NCBI RefSeq assembly: GCF_963855985.1
Contig: NC_087096.1
Coordinates: 15,686,001-15,750,000, forward strand
Reading direction: 5' to 3'
From: Ostrinia nubilalis
Lineage: Eukaryota > Arthropoda > Insecta > Lepidoptera > Crambidae
DNA: 64,000 nucleotides
Notes under the pieces: generated by a model
Told to the model about the DNA's origin: nothing
What the model saw: only the letters and a program-made list of their open reading frames with translations
Databases searched by the model: none
Program-made: the position numbers and the translations under genes
Part shown: positions 8,822-17,879 of the stretch, in pieces
Numbering within the stretch: the first letter of the stretch is position 1
How the letters are laid out: each line of letters begins with the position of its first letter

Positions 8822-9508
8822 CTAGTTAATAACTATGAATGTATCAAAACCCATTCTATAATATCCTTTGTCTCGTTCACAATCTTTGTTTATAACGACA
8901 TACTTGAATGCTTTATTCCAAACAATTGAGCACATTTCACGGAATTGATTCCATGACATATCAGAACCTACGTGTTCATCATAAATATGTTTCAAATTGA
9001 TATCATCTTGTTTAAATAATATTATAAGGTTAGAGTTATCCCTTACAAGTTGCTTGGGTATTTTAGTATAAGTTTGATTGATATAAAAACAATCTATATT
9101 TTTGTGTCGTCCCATTGCGAAATAATCACGAATATTATTTTGATTTTCACAGGCCACATCGTCGAATACAATTATTGAGTCAGGTAGAGCTTCGTGTGGA
9201 CTTAAAATTTCACTGTTATGATTGTATTTATAGTAAGATATGCCTGAAACCATAGCCAATACTTTTTCTAAAAATATATATTTAGGTTGATACAAAGATT
9301 TAGAATACACATAGAGGTTTTGAAAACGTGGACCATCCTTATGTAATAATAAGCTTATTACTAAATTGGTCTTTCCACAATTAGATGGGCCGCAAATAAG
9401 GCTGCGTATGGTATTAGGTAAAAGGTTCCCATGTCGCTTTGGGCTATTTGATACCACAGGACAGATACATCGTAATTTTAATGATTCTTTTTGTTTCAGA
9501 AATTTCAT
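8822..9508 (-). CDS. A32-like FtsK/HerA-type packaging ATPase
   Basis: 228 residues, uninterrupted. Walker A is GPSNCGKT at residues 40-47; Walker B is IIVFDD at about 112-117, followed by acidic residues. A YINQTY segment near 140-150 fits the sensor strand. Layout and length match the genome-packaging ATPases of Polintons and poxvirus A32. It would pump element DNA into the capsid. It is the outermost gene of the - strand block and so probably first transcribed. A 76-base gap separates it from the DUF8207-like gene, unlike the overlapped genes further in. Confidence 0.88.
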   Translation of the reverse strand: MKFLKQKESLKLRCICPVVSNSPKRHGNLLPNTIRSLICGPSNCGKTNLVISLLLHKDGPRFQNLYVYSKSLYQPKYIFLEKVLAMVSGISYYKYNHNSEILSPHEALPDSIIVFDDVACENQNNIRDYFAMGRHKNIDCFYINQTYTKIPKQLVRDNSNLIILFKQDDINLKHIYDEHVGSDMSWNQFREMCSIVWNKAFKYVVINKDCERDKGYYRMGFDTFIVIN

Positions 9509-9822
9509 TTCTGTTCCTTAGGCTTGACCGCATTCTTTCGAGGATGTCAGTAAACTGATGATTCTACGTGCCAAAGTTTAAATTATACTACAGACATGTG
9601 GAAATTCTATCAAAACGTAATTTGAAGCAATATGTAAAGTACTCATGCCGTTTCAATGTGCAAACGTGACGAAACTTACTTGATGTTTAATATTATTATG
9701 ATAAGACTTTTGTTGTGGTGTGTGGTTGCGTGTGGTTTTATTTAATGGTGTTGGTGGTGATCGGCATGCGTTAGCTTATTACCGGCGCTCGACACTTGGA
9801 TACCAGGTGAGTCCTTTATTTT
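9509..9822. other. Right edge of the Polinton; boundary not resolved
   Basis: No coding frame. A right terminal inverted repeat should lie here but cannot be recognised without the left copy. A consensus splice donor (CCAG|GTGAGT at about 9803-9812) suggests an upstream untranslated exon of the secreted-peptide gene on the + strand. Confidence 0.4.
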
Positions 9823-9959
9823 GAATTGTGAACTCTAGCACAAGCAAAACAGGGTTCAATCCGACGAAGCGAGCCGCGGCGAGGAGCGAAGCGACGAAGC
9901 GAGCCTGCGGCGAGCGTTCGGATTGAACACTGTTTTGCTTGTGCTAGAGTTCCCAATTC
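9823..9959. repeat. Short foldback element with 42-bp arms
   Basis: Bases 9823-9864 and 9918-9959 are inverted copies with two mismatches (arm begins GAATTGTGAACTCTAG). The 53-base centre is GC-rich and made of reiterated GCGAAGC/GCGAGCC units. It resembles a MITE/foldback remnant. It lies just upstream of the first clear exon of the secreted-peptide gene. Confidence 0.75.
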
Positions 9960-10211
9960 ATTTACTACTGGCATGATATTCATAAGCTAATCGACCACCA
10001 TATCGTGAGCAAGTACTCCAGAACACGACTGTCAGCGAGCTGAACCATATCTACCTCAACACTCCATGTAAGTAGTATCCCTTTTAAATGGATTATTTTC
10101 TGCATTGTTATACTTCTCGTGTGCATTCCTTCTAGGGACGAAACGCCTCTGTTGTGACTGAATTTAATATTTTTTTTTTTTTATTCGCAGCTACCGGTTT
10201 AAACAGTCAAC

Positions 10212-10556
10212 ATGGAAGGTCTACTGGTTTTACTAGCATCATTCCTTCTGGCACAGGCGAGGCCAGAATCCATGGCGGAGTCCCCTCACCCTGAGTACAG
10301 AACTGTGAGTATATCTTATTATCGTTACAATTTCTAAGCCAAGAGTTTAACGTGTGCCCCAACCCTCCGAATGTCTTGTAAGTTTCAACGAAATTAATGT
10401 TATTTTTTCTATTCACAGATCACAGATCCGACCAGGTCGCGCAGAAATGCAGAGGCTGTGGGAGAACACTCCCACGTTGTGAAGAAAGCAGGCATGATAG
10501 GGACCCGAATCGGATTCCTCAGCGGCCCGGACCCCAACACCTACTGGGCAGCCTAA
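10212..10556 (+). CDS. Small secreted peptide precursor, two coding exons
   Basis: Coding exons 10212-10304 and 10419-10556 are joined by a GTGAGT...TTCACAG intron (10305-10418), giving 76 residues. An upstream intron in the 5' UTR runs from about 10068 (GTAAGT) to 10190 (ATTCGCAG). Residues 1-16 are a signal peptide (MEGLLVLLASFLLAQA). After a short Pro/Glu/His spacer comes RSRR (about residues 37-40), a furin-type cleavage motif, which would release a 36-residue C-terminal peptide ending NTYWAA. There are no cysteines, so it is not a disulfide-stabilised peptide. AATAAA follows at 10656. It is the most convincing host gene in the left half. I do not recognise the family; an immune or signalling peptide is plausible but unproven. 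Confidence 0.72.
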
Positions 10557-10655
10557 TGTCTTCTGTCGTCTGTCGGATGTCAATTGTGTTTTCTGTTTAA
10601 ACCGTGACGCTTATGATGTTAATTATTGCAGTGCCGGATTTTTATTACTTTTTTA

Positions 10656-10661
10656 AATAAA
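10656..10661 (+). terminator. Polyadenylation signal of the secreted-peptide gene
   Basis: AATAAA 100 bases after the stop codon, in a U-rich 3' UTR. Typical insect spacing. Confidence 0.65.
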
Positions 10662-10993
10662 AAGTTGTGATAAAATATTTCTTGGTATCATTTACGTAGA
10701 ATAAGCTGACGCGATAGCGCGTCCAGTAGGTATCCCAACTCTTGTATATACCTGGCTGTGAGCTTAGGTCATCATCGGTCTGCTAGGCTACATGTGCATG
10801 GAATGTGCATCGGACCGATGTGCAGCTGTAGGCGTCGCGCCGCAACTTGTGCAACAGACACTGCACTTTAATGGGTCGAGCATAACGGCTTATGAGTTAA
10901 CATCGTTGCATGATAGAACTGTGTCTCCTGACCTCAAAAATACCACCCCCCGCCACCCCCGACCCCTAACTTTGAAGTTATAGGCCGTATGTT

Positions 10994-11105
10994 CTTGTGC
11001 ACTTGACTGTAGTGTGCGCACTCCCATACATGCCCATACTGATCAACTGCCCCACTAAACTATCGGCCGACGAAAAATCTACGGTGTGCGCCTACTCTAA
11101 ACCTG
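10994..11105. repeat. Partial copy of the 11.6-kb inverted-repeat element
   Basis: This stretch (GTAGTGTGCGCACTCCC ... GGTGTGCGCCTACTCT) matches the right half of the element at 11628-11802 with a few differences, and lacks the left half. Confidence 0.65.
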
Positions 11106-11627
11106 CGCAGTGCGCATGTGATTAAAATTTACTTCACCTCTAAATCATAATCATGCGGTCATAAAAAGCGCGCATGCTTAATTACCCCACCCCCAGAGGT
11201 ATCATTCGAGCAGATAAAGTTCACGCGTGATAATCATTACGGTTGTGTCACGTAATGAGTGCCATTAGTGGATCAGATCTACCAAATTACTGTTGTGAAG
11301 GCACTGGGAAGATTGTTATGACTTATAGAGATAAATCTTAATGGAAGCAGAAACATTTTGTTTGTTTCTTACGTCCCTTAACATAGATCTATATGTTAAC
11401 AACATATTGAAAACATACTATGAGTCAGTTAATAGAGTAGTTAGTGAGACCACAACAGCCAATTTGTACATTATTTTTATGAGCGCTTAAAACGCGTTTT
11501 TCTTTTACATTTATACGATAAAAAGTGATTCTATGATTTCAAATAGCACATGAAAAGACTTAGTGTCTTTTCAGTATAATGTAATAATCAGAATTACTTA
11601 TTCGTTGCTCGAATACAATTTAAGAGT

Positions 11628-11802
11628 AGGCGCACACCGTTGATTTTTAGTAGGCCGATAGTTGTGCCCGATTTTAATTTGTATGAAGAATCGGTCAAAT
11701 CGAATCGGCGTAGTGTGCGCACTCCCATACATGCCCATACTGATCAACTGCCCGACTAAACTATAGGCCGACGAAAAATCAACGGTGTGCGCCTAGTCTA
11801 AC
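11628..11802. repeat. MITE with inverted AGAGTAGGCGCACACCG ends
   Basis: The left end AGAGTAGGCGCACACCGTTG is the inverse of the right end CAACGGTGTGCGCCTAGTCT, with the similarity continuing inward past ATTTTT and GGCCGATAGTT. About 175 bases, no coding capacity. Superfamily not determined. Confidence 0.75.
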
Positions 11803-12289
11803 CAAAAAGTATTTTTTTATTTTCACAAATCCAAATAACCATATCAAGTTTCTTCTTCACTTTTTAGCTCTTGATTACATTTTATTCAAGTTTCCCAATC
11901 TTCTTAAACTCAAATTGCTTAAAGCAAGTTTTCTATGAGCTTCTAAGAACTGGGTACTTTTATCTTGGTCAATCTATAACGGCTATCCTGATACATCCTA
12001 GTGGGTACCAAGTGGGCACTAAAGTTCACCTAGACGTCTATAGCCTGTGTCGTTTTAGAGCCAGTAAGAAAGCCATTTTCTAATTATGCCCGAGCGACTG
12101 TGCGACCACAGTAAAAGTAGGGACAGAAACACCATTTTGAAAGAGGAAGAAACAAGTGCGCATACCGCCGGTTACTGAATTAAGATGAGAGATAAGCACG
12201 CTTAAGCTAAAAATCTAAATTCAGAAACCGAGGAATATGGATTCGATTTCGTTCAATAAATAATGAAAGTAGCAATGTAATAGGAATGA

Positions 12290-12520
12290 ATCTATACTAA
12301 TCTATCTATATTATCTATCTATACTAATATTATAAATGCGAAAGTAACTATGTCTGTCTGTCTTGCTTTCACGCCTAAACCACTGAACTGAGATTTGGCA
12401 TAGAGATAGTTTGAGTCCCAGGAAAGGACATAGGATAGTTATTATCCCGGTTTTTGAAACAGGGACGCGCGCGATAAAGTTTTTCTGTTACAGATAAAAT
12501 GTTTGTAAATGTAAATTATG
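12290..12520 (+). repeat. Dispersed 'ATTATAAATGCGAAAGT' repeat
   Basis: It begins with TACTAATATTATAAATGCG and a run of TGTCTG, followed by the phrase family seen again at 16745, 23402, 41812, 53293 and 56727. The variant here shares the 'CCCGGTTTTTGAAACAGG' body with the 16745 copy. A common lepidopteran interspersed repeat, probably a non-autonomous or LINE-derived 3' fragment. Confidence 0.7.
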
Positions 12521-13760
12521 TTTTAAAGTTTTCTTTGGATTTTTTTACAATTTTATCAACAAAGGGTTACATACAAAAATTTATAAAGAAAAATGTTGTC
12601 AAATTCTCTGCGTAGTGTATTCGTAATAGACAACCTTATGCAGGAGACCACTTCATCTGCATCATTTAATTGAAATACTGCTCTACAAAAGTCTTCAACT
12701 ACTAAAGCGACAAGTTGCAAGCACCTTGCGTCCAATAAACAAGCGCTAATTGCATTTCTGACCCTTCTTGCACTATGGCGGGTCTGCACAGAATAGTACG
12801 GACATTGGCAGAATCGCCATTGGCGTGTTCCTTACTGGGCCAGCGAGTTCAACCTTTTTACTTTGGTTTTTATTAGATTTTTATGACTAGCTCTAGTAAC
12901 GGTAAGTGACCTGAGTGGAATGAACACTCGGTTTGTAGACGATAAAATAAGCACTCAAATCTGGACTCAAATAACTCTGCAGTAAGTTTGTTTAAATAAA
13001 TAGGTTACGTATGTTTCATTTTGTATCAACATTGTTTTTGGCACTTTTCAAAAACAAATCTGCATAAGTATTATGTATGAGATGATGATCAAGAGCAGGC
13101 GATTAATTTATTAGATTTTTACAAGGTAGACAGAATTCTCTAATGGTAATAATTATTAATATACAATATCATGCCTAAAACGAAATTGAAAGAAAAATTG
13201 CTAATGATGAAGACGAAAAAAACGTATAATAAAAGATTAGTGCTTTGCAAGATTAGTTAATACTAATTCTGAAATAACAATCACTAAGCCAAATGAGATT
13301 TAGATACTTAGTTGAAATATAAGCCTTGCCCGAGTATTCCTAAGCACTTCACGTCTCTACATCAGGTACAATCACAAGTACAAAGTGGAAGCGACCTTCC
13401 AGATTGCACTTTCGGGCACTTAGTCCGAGTCAAAACGTACAGAGCAAGTTAAAAGACAGTCTCAAATTGTCCCCGAGAGGTCGAGTACTGCGAAACAGTT
13501 TACGAGTGGACGTTGAGAGTGTTTATTCTTATTAAACACGTTATCCATAGTATGGATTAATACAATTACTGTTAAATTTCATTTGCTATAGGCATCTGCC
13601 ATGAGAATATAGAGCCGAAAAGCAAGACCCACTCTCAGACATGGTAATAAAAGATTTAGCTGAGTGATTTTACTCCTTAAATAATCCTATTAATCCTAAT
13701 TCCTATTCCTTCGTCATATCGGTCATTTTCAAATTTCAGTTGCTTCTATGTAAATATATA
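12521..13760. other. No gene recognised
   Basis: AT-rich sequence. A 77-codon frame on the - strand at 12556-12789 (Arg/Leu/Val-rich, ending FLYVTLC) looks somewhat protein-like but matches nothing I know and has no conserved motif. It could be the end of a decayed transposase. Nothing else is supported. Confidence 0.4.
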
Positions 13761-13900
13761 TGTCAACGTGAAATTGTGAACTCTGTCAGTTTATAATATA
13801 ACGCGTTAGTTTGTAAACTAACAGTGGGTTAGGTTAAGTTAGATTGTAATTTAACTACGTCAGATTATAATCTGACGGAATTCACAATTTTACGGTGACA
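13761..13900. repeat. 140-bp MITE with 37-bp inverted repeats
   Basis: Arms 13761-13797 and 13864-13900 are inverted copies (TGTCAACGTGAAATTGTGAA ... with AATTTTACGGTGACA). A related half-copy is seen near 15088-15130. No coding capacity. Confidence 0.8.
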
Positions 13901-15163
13901 TTTTTTATAACTCAAAGGTAACTGACTGACTGACTGACATAGAGATCTATCAACGCACAGCCCAAACCACTGGACGGATCGGGCTGAAATTTGGAATGCT
14001 GGTAGATGTTATGACGTAGGCATCCGTTAAGAAAGGATTTAACGAAACTCCACCCCTAAGGGGGTAAAACGGGATCCCTGCCTGCAAACCATTATTACAA
14101 ATCATGAACAATTTCTAAATAAATACATACAATATTAACCACGTGCCAAACCTCTCCAAAATTCGAAATAGAAAGCCAATAAACTAAGCAAACCAGGAAA
14201 AATTACTAGGAGTGCAGAGCTGCATAATAGTTTTTTCCGTGTCCCATCGGAAAATCGGTCTGAACAACCAGCGTTAGCTGACCCAGGCGTGTCCAACGAC
14301 GTTTGAATCCGCGATACATGGTGATAAAGCAAGAAACGGGTGCGGGGGTCTGTCAGGCCTGGACGCGGTGGTTTAGAATGTACCGCGCGTTGCGAATACT
14401 CGCCGTGCTTTCCGGTGTTAGAAAACGCTTCTCTTTTCATGTTGCCCTGGTACCGTCTCTATAGAACAGCCATTTAATACTTACCTACATTTTTTATCTA
14501 CTTATGGCGATTTGAAGTTATATGTTCATTTAAGTTTTTTCTTTTCAACCTCTATTTTTCTACTGACACAGGCCTAAAACAATGTTTTTTAGCTGAAGTT
14601 TCATGATAGAATCCTATGAAGGACATTCATCGTTATGAAAAATATTAAAAAGTTTCCCTGATCAAAACAAAAGCATGATTTCCATATTGCAAAAAATATA
14701 TAAATGATTGATTAAGAAAAACTTGGGTCAATAAACAATAACAATCGGGAGAGTCCATCTCTATCCATAAAGACGCTGTAAAGCCTAAGCCTTAGAGTAA
14801 TCATCTTTAGACCCTTCTTGGTCGTAAAGGCCCTTTATTAGACGCTTCTTGGCCTTACAGGCCTCTGAAGTGAGCTGGCGGTTCTCTTCTTACCATGGGT
14901 ATACTTGGTGGCGGCGACCGGCCACGGAAGCGGGATTTCGTTTGTCCGCAAAAAACGTTTCGACTAACTGAATTTTTGAGGGTTTGAGCGCACCGCGCGG
15001 AATTCCGGATTGCGGGTGCAATAGTTTTCCGGATATCTTAGCAAATCAATATTCCAGATCGGTATTTGAACTTTGCTATACCTATATCACCATAAAATTG
15101 TGAATTCCATTAGTTTAGACTACAACGCGTAAGTAAGTACCTAATCGGAGTAATTTAAAAGGG
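13901..15163. other. Repeat fragments, no gene
   Basis: Starts with an (ACTG)n run near 13920 and a dispersed fragment (AAACCACTGGACGGATCGGG, then CCACCCCTAAGGGGGTAAAA) typical of lepidopteran LINE/SINE 3' ends, up to about 14100. The rest shows no supported gene. Confidence 0.45.
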
Positions 15164-15343
15164 TTAAAACTTCAACCAAAACAACTAGTGCAGCCGACGT
15201 GCACGATGGTCATGGCGATCAGATGTCGTGTATGAATTTGTAGCGATGAGTTCACATCAACGCGTTCTGTCATTGGCCTATGCACGCGCAATGATCGCCA
15301 TCGCCGACGCGATCTGCACGCGTTGGTTTGGCTGAAGTTTAAG
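15164..15343. repeat. 180-bp MITE-like inverted-repeat element
   Basis: The left end (TTAAAACTTCAACCAAAACA) and right end (GTTGGTTTGGCTGAAGTTTAA) are imperfect inverted copies of about 50 bases, extending inward to ATGGCGATCA and TGATCGCCAT. No ORF. Confidence 0.65.
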
Positions 15344-15785
15344 TAACACACATTTTGAACAGTGTAATTTTACCTTATAATCATTCTTCTTTAATGAAGG
15401 TGTCTGAAAAAATTGTTAATTTTGCTACCCCAAACATTTAATAAAAAATCAAAATATTATAACAAAAAATCGACTTCCTCATGCTCCCATTCCTAAGATG
15501 GATGAGTTCAAAAGCTAAGTACAGGCAATTTGCAAATAATTACGACTCAAGATATGCCCTGATTAACAGAAATGTAATTAGCTGTAATATCACACTTTTC
15601 ATTATCATAAATGTCAATGACCGGAATGAACTCCTTCTTGAACCATTATTCCGATTAAAACCCAACTCATTATACTTAATTAAATCCCCCATTTAATCCA
15701 ACAGATTCAAGGAGCTCCCTAGATAACCATCAGTTATCCATCTCACAGACAGACAAGTTCATTTCATAGATTCTGCCTATAGGCT

Positions 15786-15935
15786 GTTCGTTCGTTTCAG
15801 CCAAATGACGTCCACTGCTGGACAAAGGCCTCCCCTAAGGATTTCCACAATGACCGGTCCTACGCTGCCCGCATCCAGGCACCTCCCATGACGTTCACCA
15901 GATCGTCGGTCCACTCAGTGGACCTATAAGCTGAA
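15786..15935 (-). mobile_element. RTE-type LINE 3' end fragment
   Basis: On the - strand this encodes the C-terminal Trp-rich tail of RTE endonuclease-reverse transcriptases (the GRPPTRWTDD-like block and the final QQWTS-like block). The family recurs at 16194, 33075, 36140, 39297, 42175, 54313, 55360 and 57207. Confidence 0.75.
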
Positions 15936-16193
15936 ACATGTTGTTTGTCTGCGGGACAGTCAAGACATTTTTATATAAGAACAATTAATGAAGATATCAA
16001 GTTAAAATCAATTCAACCAAGTTCTGTGGTCTCTAACCCATTCTTGTATAGAGAAAAATATTTTCATGGCATCTTATACTGCCCCCGTCACCTAAGGGCT
16101 TATGGATTCTACAAAATAGATTCTAAGCTGCACTACACGTTAGAGAGACAATGGAACCACAAAGTGATTTTATTCGTAAAGTTTTTTAGAAGC

Positions 16194-16350
16194 GACTGAG
16201 GGCCGGGAGACGTAGTGTTAGCAGGCCCCCCACTAGGTGGACCGACGATCTGGAAGGTCGCGGAAGGTGCCTGGATGCGGGTGGCGCAGGACCGGTCGTT
16301 GTGGAAATCCTTGGGGGAGGTCTTTGTCCAGGAATGTATGAATGAAACCT
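16194..16350 (+). mobile_element. RTE-type LINE 3' end fragment
   Basis: The + strand copy begins near GGCCGGGAGACGTAGTG and reads through the GPPLGGPTIW-like corrupted block to a terminal Gln-rich end. It lies in inverted orientation to the fragment 260 bases to its left, so the pair could fold back. Confidence 0.75.
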
Positions 16351-16744
16351 TATATGCAATGGTTTCTATAAAAAGAGCTTTTAAATTCGCGGCATCTATA
16401 ACACGAAGTTGTCTTTGATCTCTGACACAATTAGATGAATCAGAGCTCATCTACAAAGCTATTGTTATTCGTGCAAACCGTCTGTATCTTTAACTAACTT
16501 CCTTATTTATTGGTTTAAAGATATTTCAAGAATTCCTTGCACTAGAAGATGGAAATATGTTTAACTTAGACGCTTAGAAAAACAACTGCAACCAAGTTTT
16601 CTTTGGTGTCTTGATTTTGCGTTATATGTTGTCAAAGTCAAGCTTTAGATTCTAATTTTGCTAATTACATAACAAGGTGATCCTGAAGGAGATAGGTCAC
16701 CTTATCTGACCTAGATATCTGATGTTTCTTCCACATGAATGGAC

Positions 16745-17010
16745 CCATTTATCGATAGGTAATTTATCTATATAAAATTGTAACTCTAACTAATAAATAT
16801 TACAACCTTTTTCCCGTGGCTTCACTCGCGTGAAATTTCGTTTGTCACAGAAAAACTTTATCGTGCGCGTACCTGTTTAAAAAAACCGGGATAAAAACTA
16901 TCCAATGTCCTTTTCCGAGACTCAAACTATCATTTGAAACGTCAAAATCGGTTCAGTAGCTTGGGCGTGAAAGCGTAACAGGCAGACTTTATTTTCATCT
17001 ATATTAGTAG
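16745..17010 (-). repeat. Dispersed 'ATGCGAAAGT'-family repeat, - strand
   Basis: An inverted relative of the 12290 copy: it contains CCGTGGCTTCACTCGCGTG, AAACCGGGATAAAAACTATCC and GGGCGTGAAAGCGTAACAG. Boundaries are approximate. Confidence 0.65.
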
Positions 17011-17071
17011 GGATTAATTTAACTCTTATTTATAAACTATACTTGTCTTGTTCGTTTTAGATTTTTAGTCC

Positions 17072-17872
17072 CCTTAGGACTTGTTCCCACGTTGTTTGCA
17101 GGAACAGTTTTTTTGCAGGATACAGTTTATAGTAGTAAACGTGTTTTAATATAAACGTTCACATAAACATTCCCGTGAGCGCTCCTGCACACGACGCCGC
17201 CACCGCGCCGCCGCCCCTACACTGTTCATACGCACGAGTAAAGCCCGCCGCCGCGCCGCCGCCGCACCGCCGCCGCGCCGCCACCGCGCCGCCGCCGCAC
17301 CGCCGCCGCGCCGCCACCGCGCCGCCACCGCGCCATCAAAGCATAATTTTGCCAGCGGCGCGGCGGCAGCGCGGCAGCGGGCTTCACGCGCCAAGCATAA
17401 ATAGTGCAAAGGCGCGGGGGTGGCGCGGCGGCGGCGCGGCGGCGGCGTCGTGTGCAGGAGCGCTAAAAAAAAGATCCAAGCACGTTCAGATCCTGCATAA
17501 CTGGATCCTGCAACCGCCTCTGTGGTCTAGTGGTAAGACCATCTGCTTCAGACGCAGATGTCCTGGGTTCGATTCCCAGTGGGGGCAGATTTTTCTGTTC
17601 GGTTTGGTTGGTGGTAGGGCTTGTTCTAAGGCCGCCTGGCTAGCTACCATCTTACCTAAGTCTGTCGCCATAACAACAATGTTAACAGCATTGTTGTGTT
17701 CCGGCAGTTAGAGGTGAGATAGCCAGTTCCTCCATGGTTGAGGATTGAGGGTGAAGAGGGTGAAGCTCGCTTCCACCTTCGGCCTGATCGTCACTTACCA
17801 TCAGGTGAGATACAGGCCAAGAGCTTCCTCGTTGTGGATTAAAATCTGGATTGCCCTGAGAACGAGCCCTAA
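17072..17872. mobile_element. TIR element with GC-rich hairpin body and a nested SINE
   Basis: Outer ends CTTAGGACTTGTTCCCA and, inverted, CTTAGGGCTCGTTCTCA pair imperfectly, followed by repeated TTGCAGGAT-CAG motifs on both sides. Inside, about 17172-17210 and 17427-17466 form a near-perfect hairpin (AGCGCTCCTGCACACGACGC) around (GCC)n-like DNA of extreme GC content. A tRNA-derived SINE sits in the right end. No transposase. The outer TIR resembles PIF/Harbinger-type ends, but the superfamily is tentative. Confidence 0.55.
17513..17844 (+). mobile_element. tRNA-derived SINE, second copy
   Basis: A near-identical relative of the SINE at 4421-4762: box A TGGTCTAGTGGT, box B GGTTCGATTCC, the same body and a short A-rich end. 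Flanks share CTGGAT on both sides, a likely target duplication. It carries a short internal duplication (GAGGGTGAAGAGGGTGAAG). Confidence 0.88.
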
Positions 17873-17879
17873 GAAGAAA

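Larger units (their letters stand above)
1..9530. mobile_element. Polinton/Maverick (adintovirus-like) element, left end outside window
   Basis: A contiguous block carries the hallmark Polinton set: protein-primed PolB, retroviral-type integrase, A32-like ATPase, adenain-like protease, double-jelly-roll capsid protein and penton-like protein, plus a PLA2/pVI-like protein. PolB and one small ORF are on the + strand; everything else is on the - strand, so the two groups converge near 2.0-2.4 kb. The left terminal inverted repeat is outside the window, and I could not define the right one, so the right limit (just beyond the ATPase start at 9508) is approximate. The copy is degrading: it has a SINE insertion, an in-frame stop, a frameshift and a missing start codon, while PolB (visible part), capsid, PLA2-like and ATPase frames remain open. 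Confidence 0.9.

Noticed and set aside
12556..12789. 77-codon frame as a gene
   Set aside because: No domain, splice context or start support; listed only as unassigned sequence.
17146..17711. Ala/Arg/Pro-rich proteins across 17.1-17.7 kb
   Set aside because: Low-complexity (GCC)n sequence in a transposon-like hairpin, running into a SINE.
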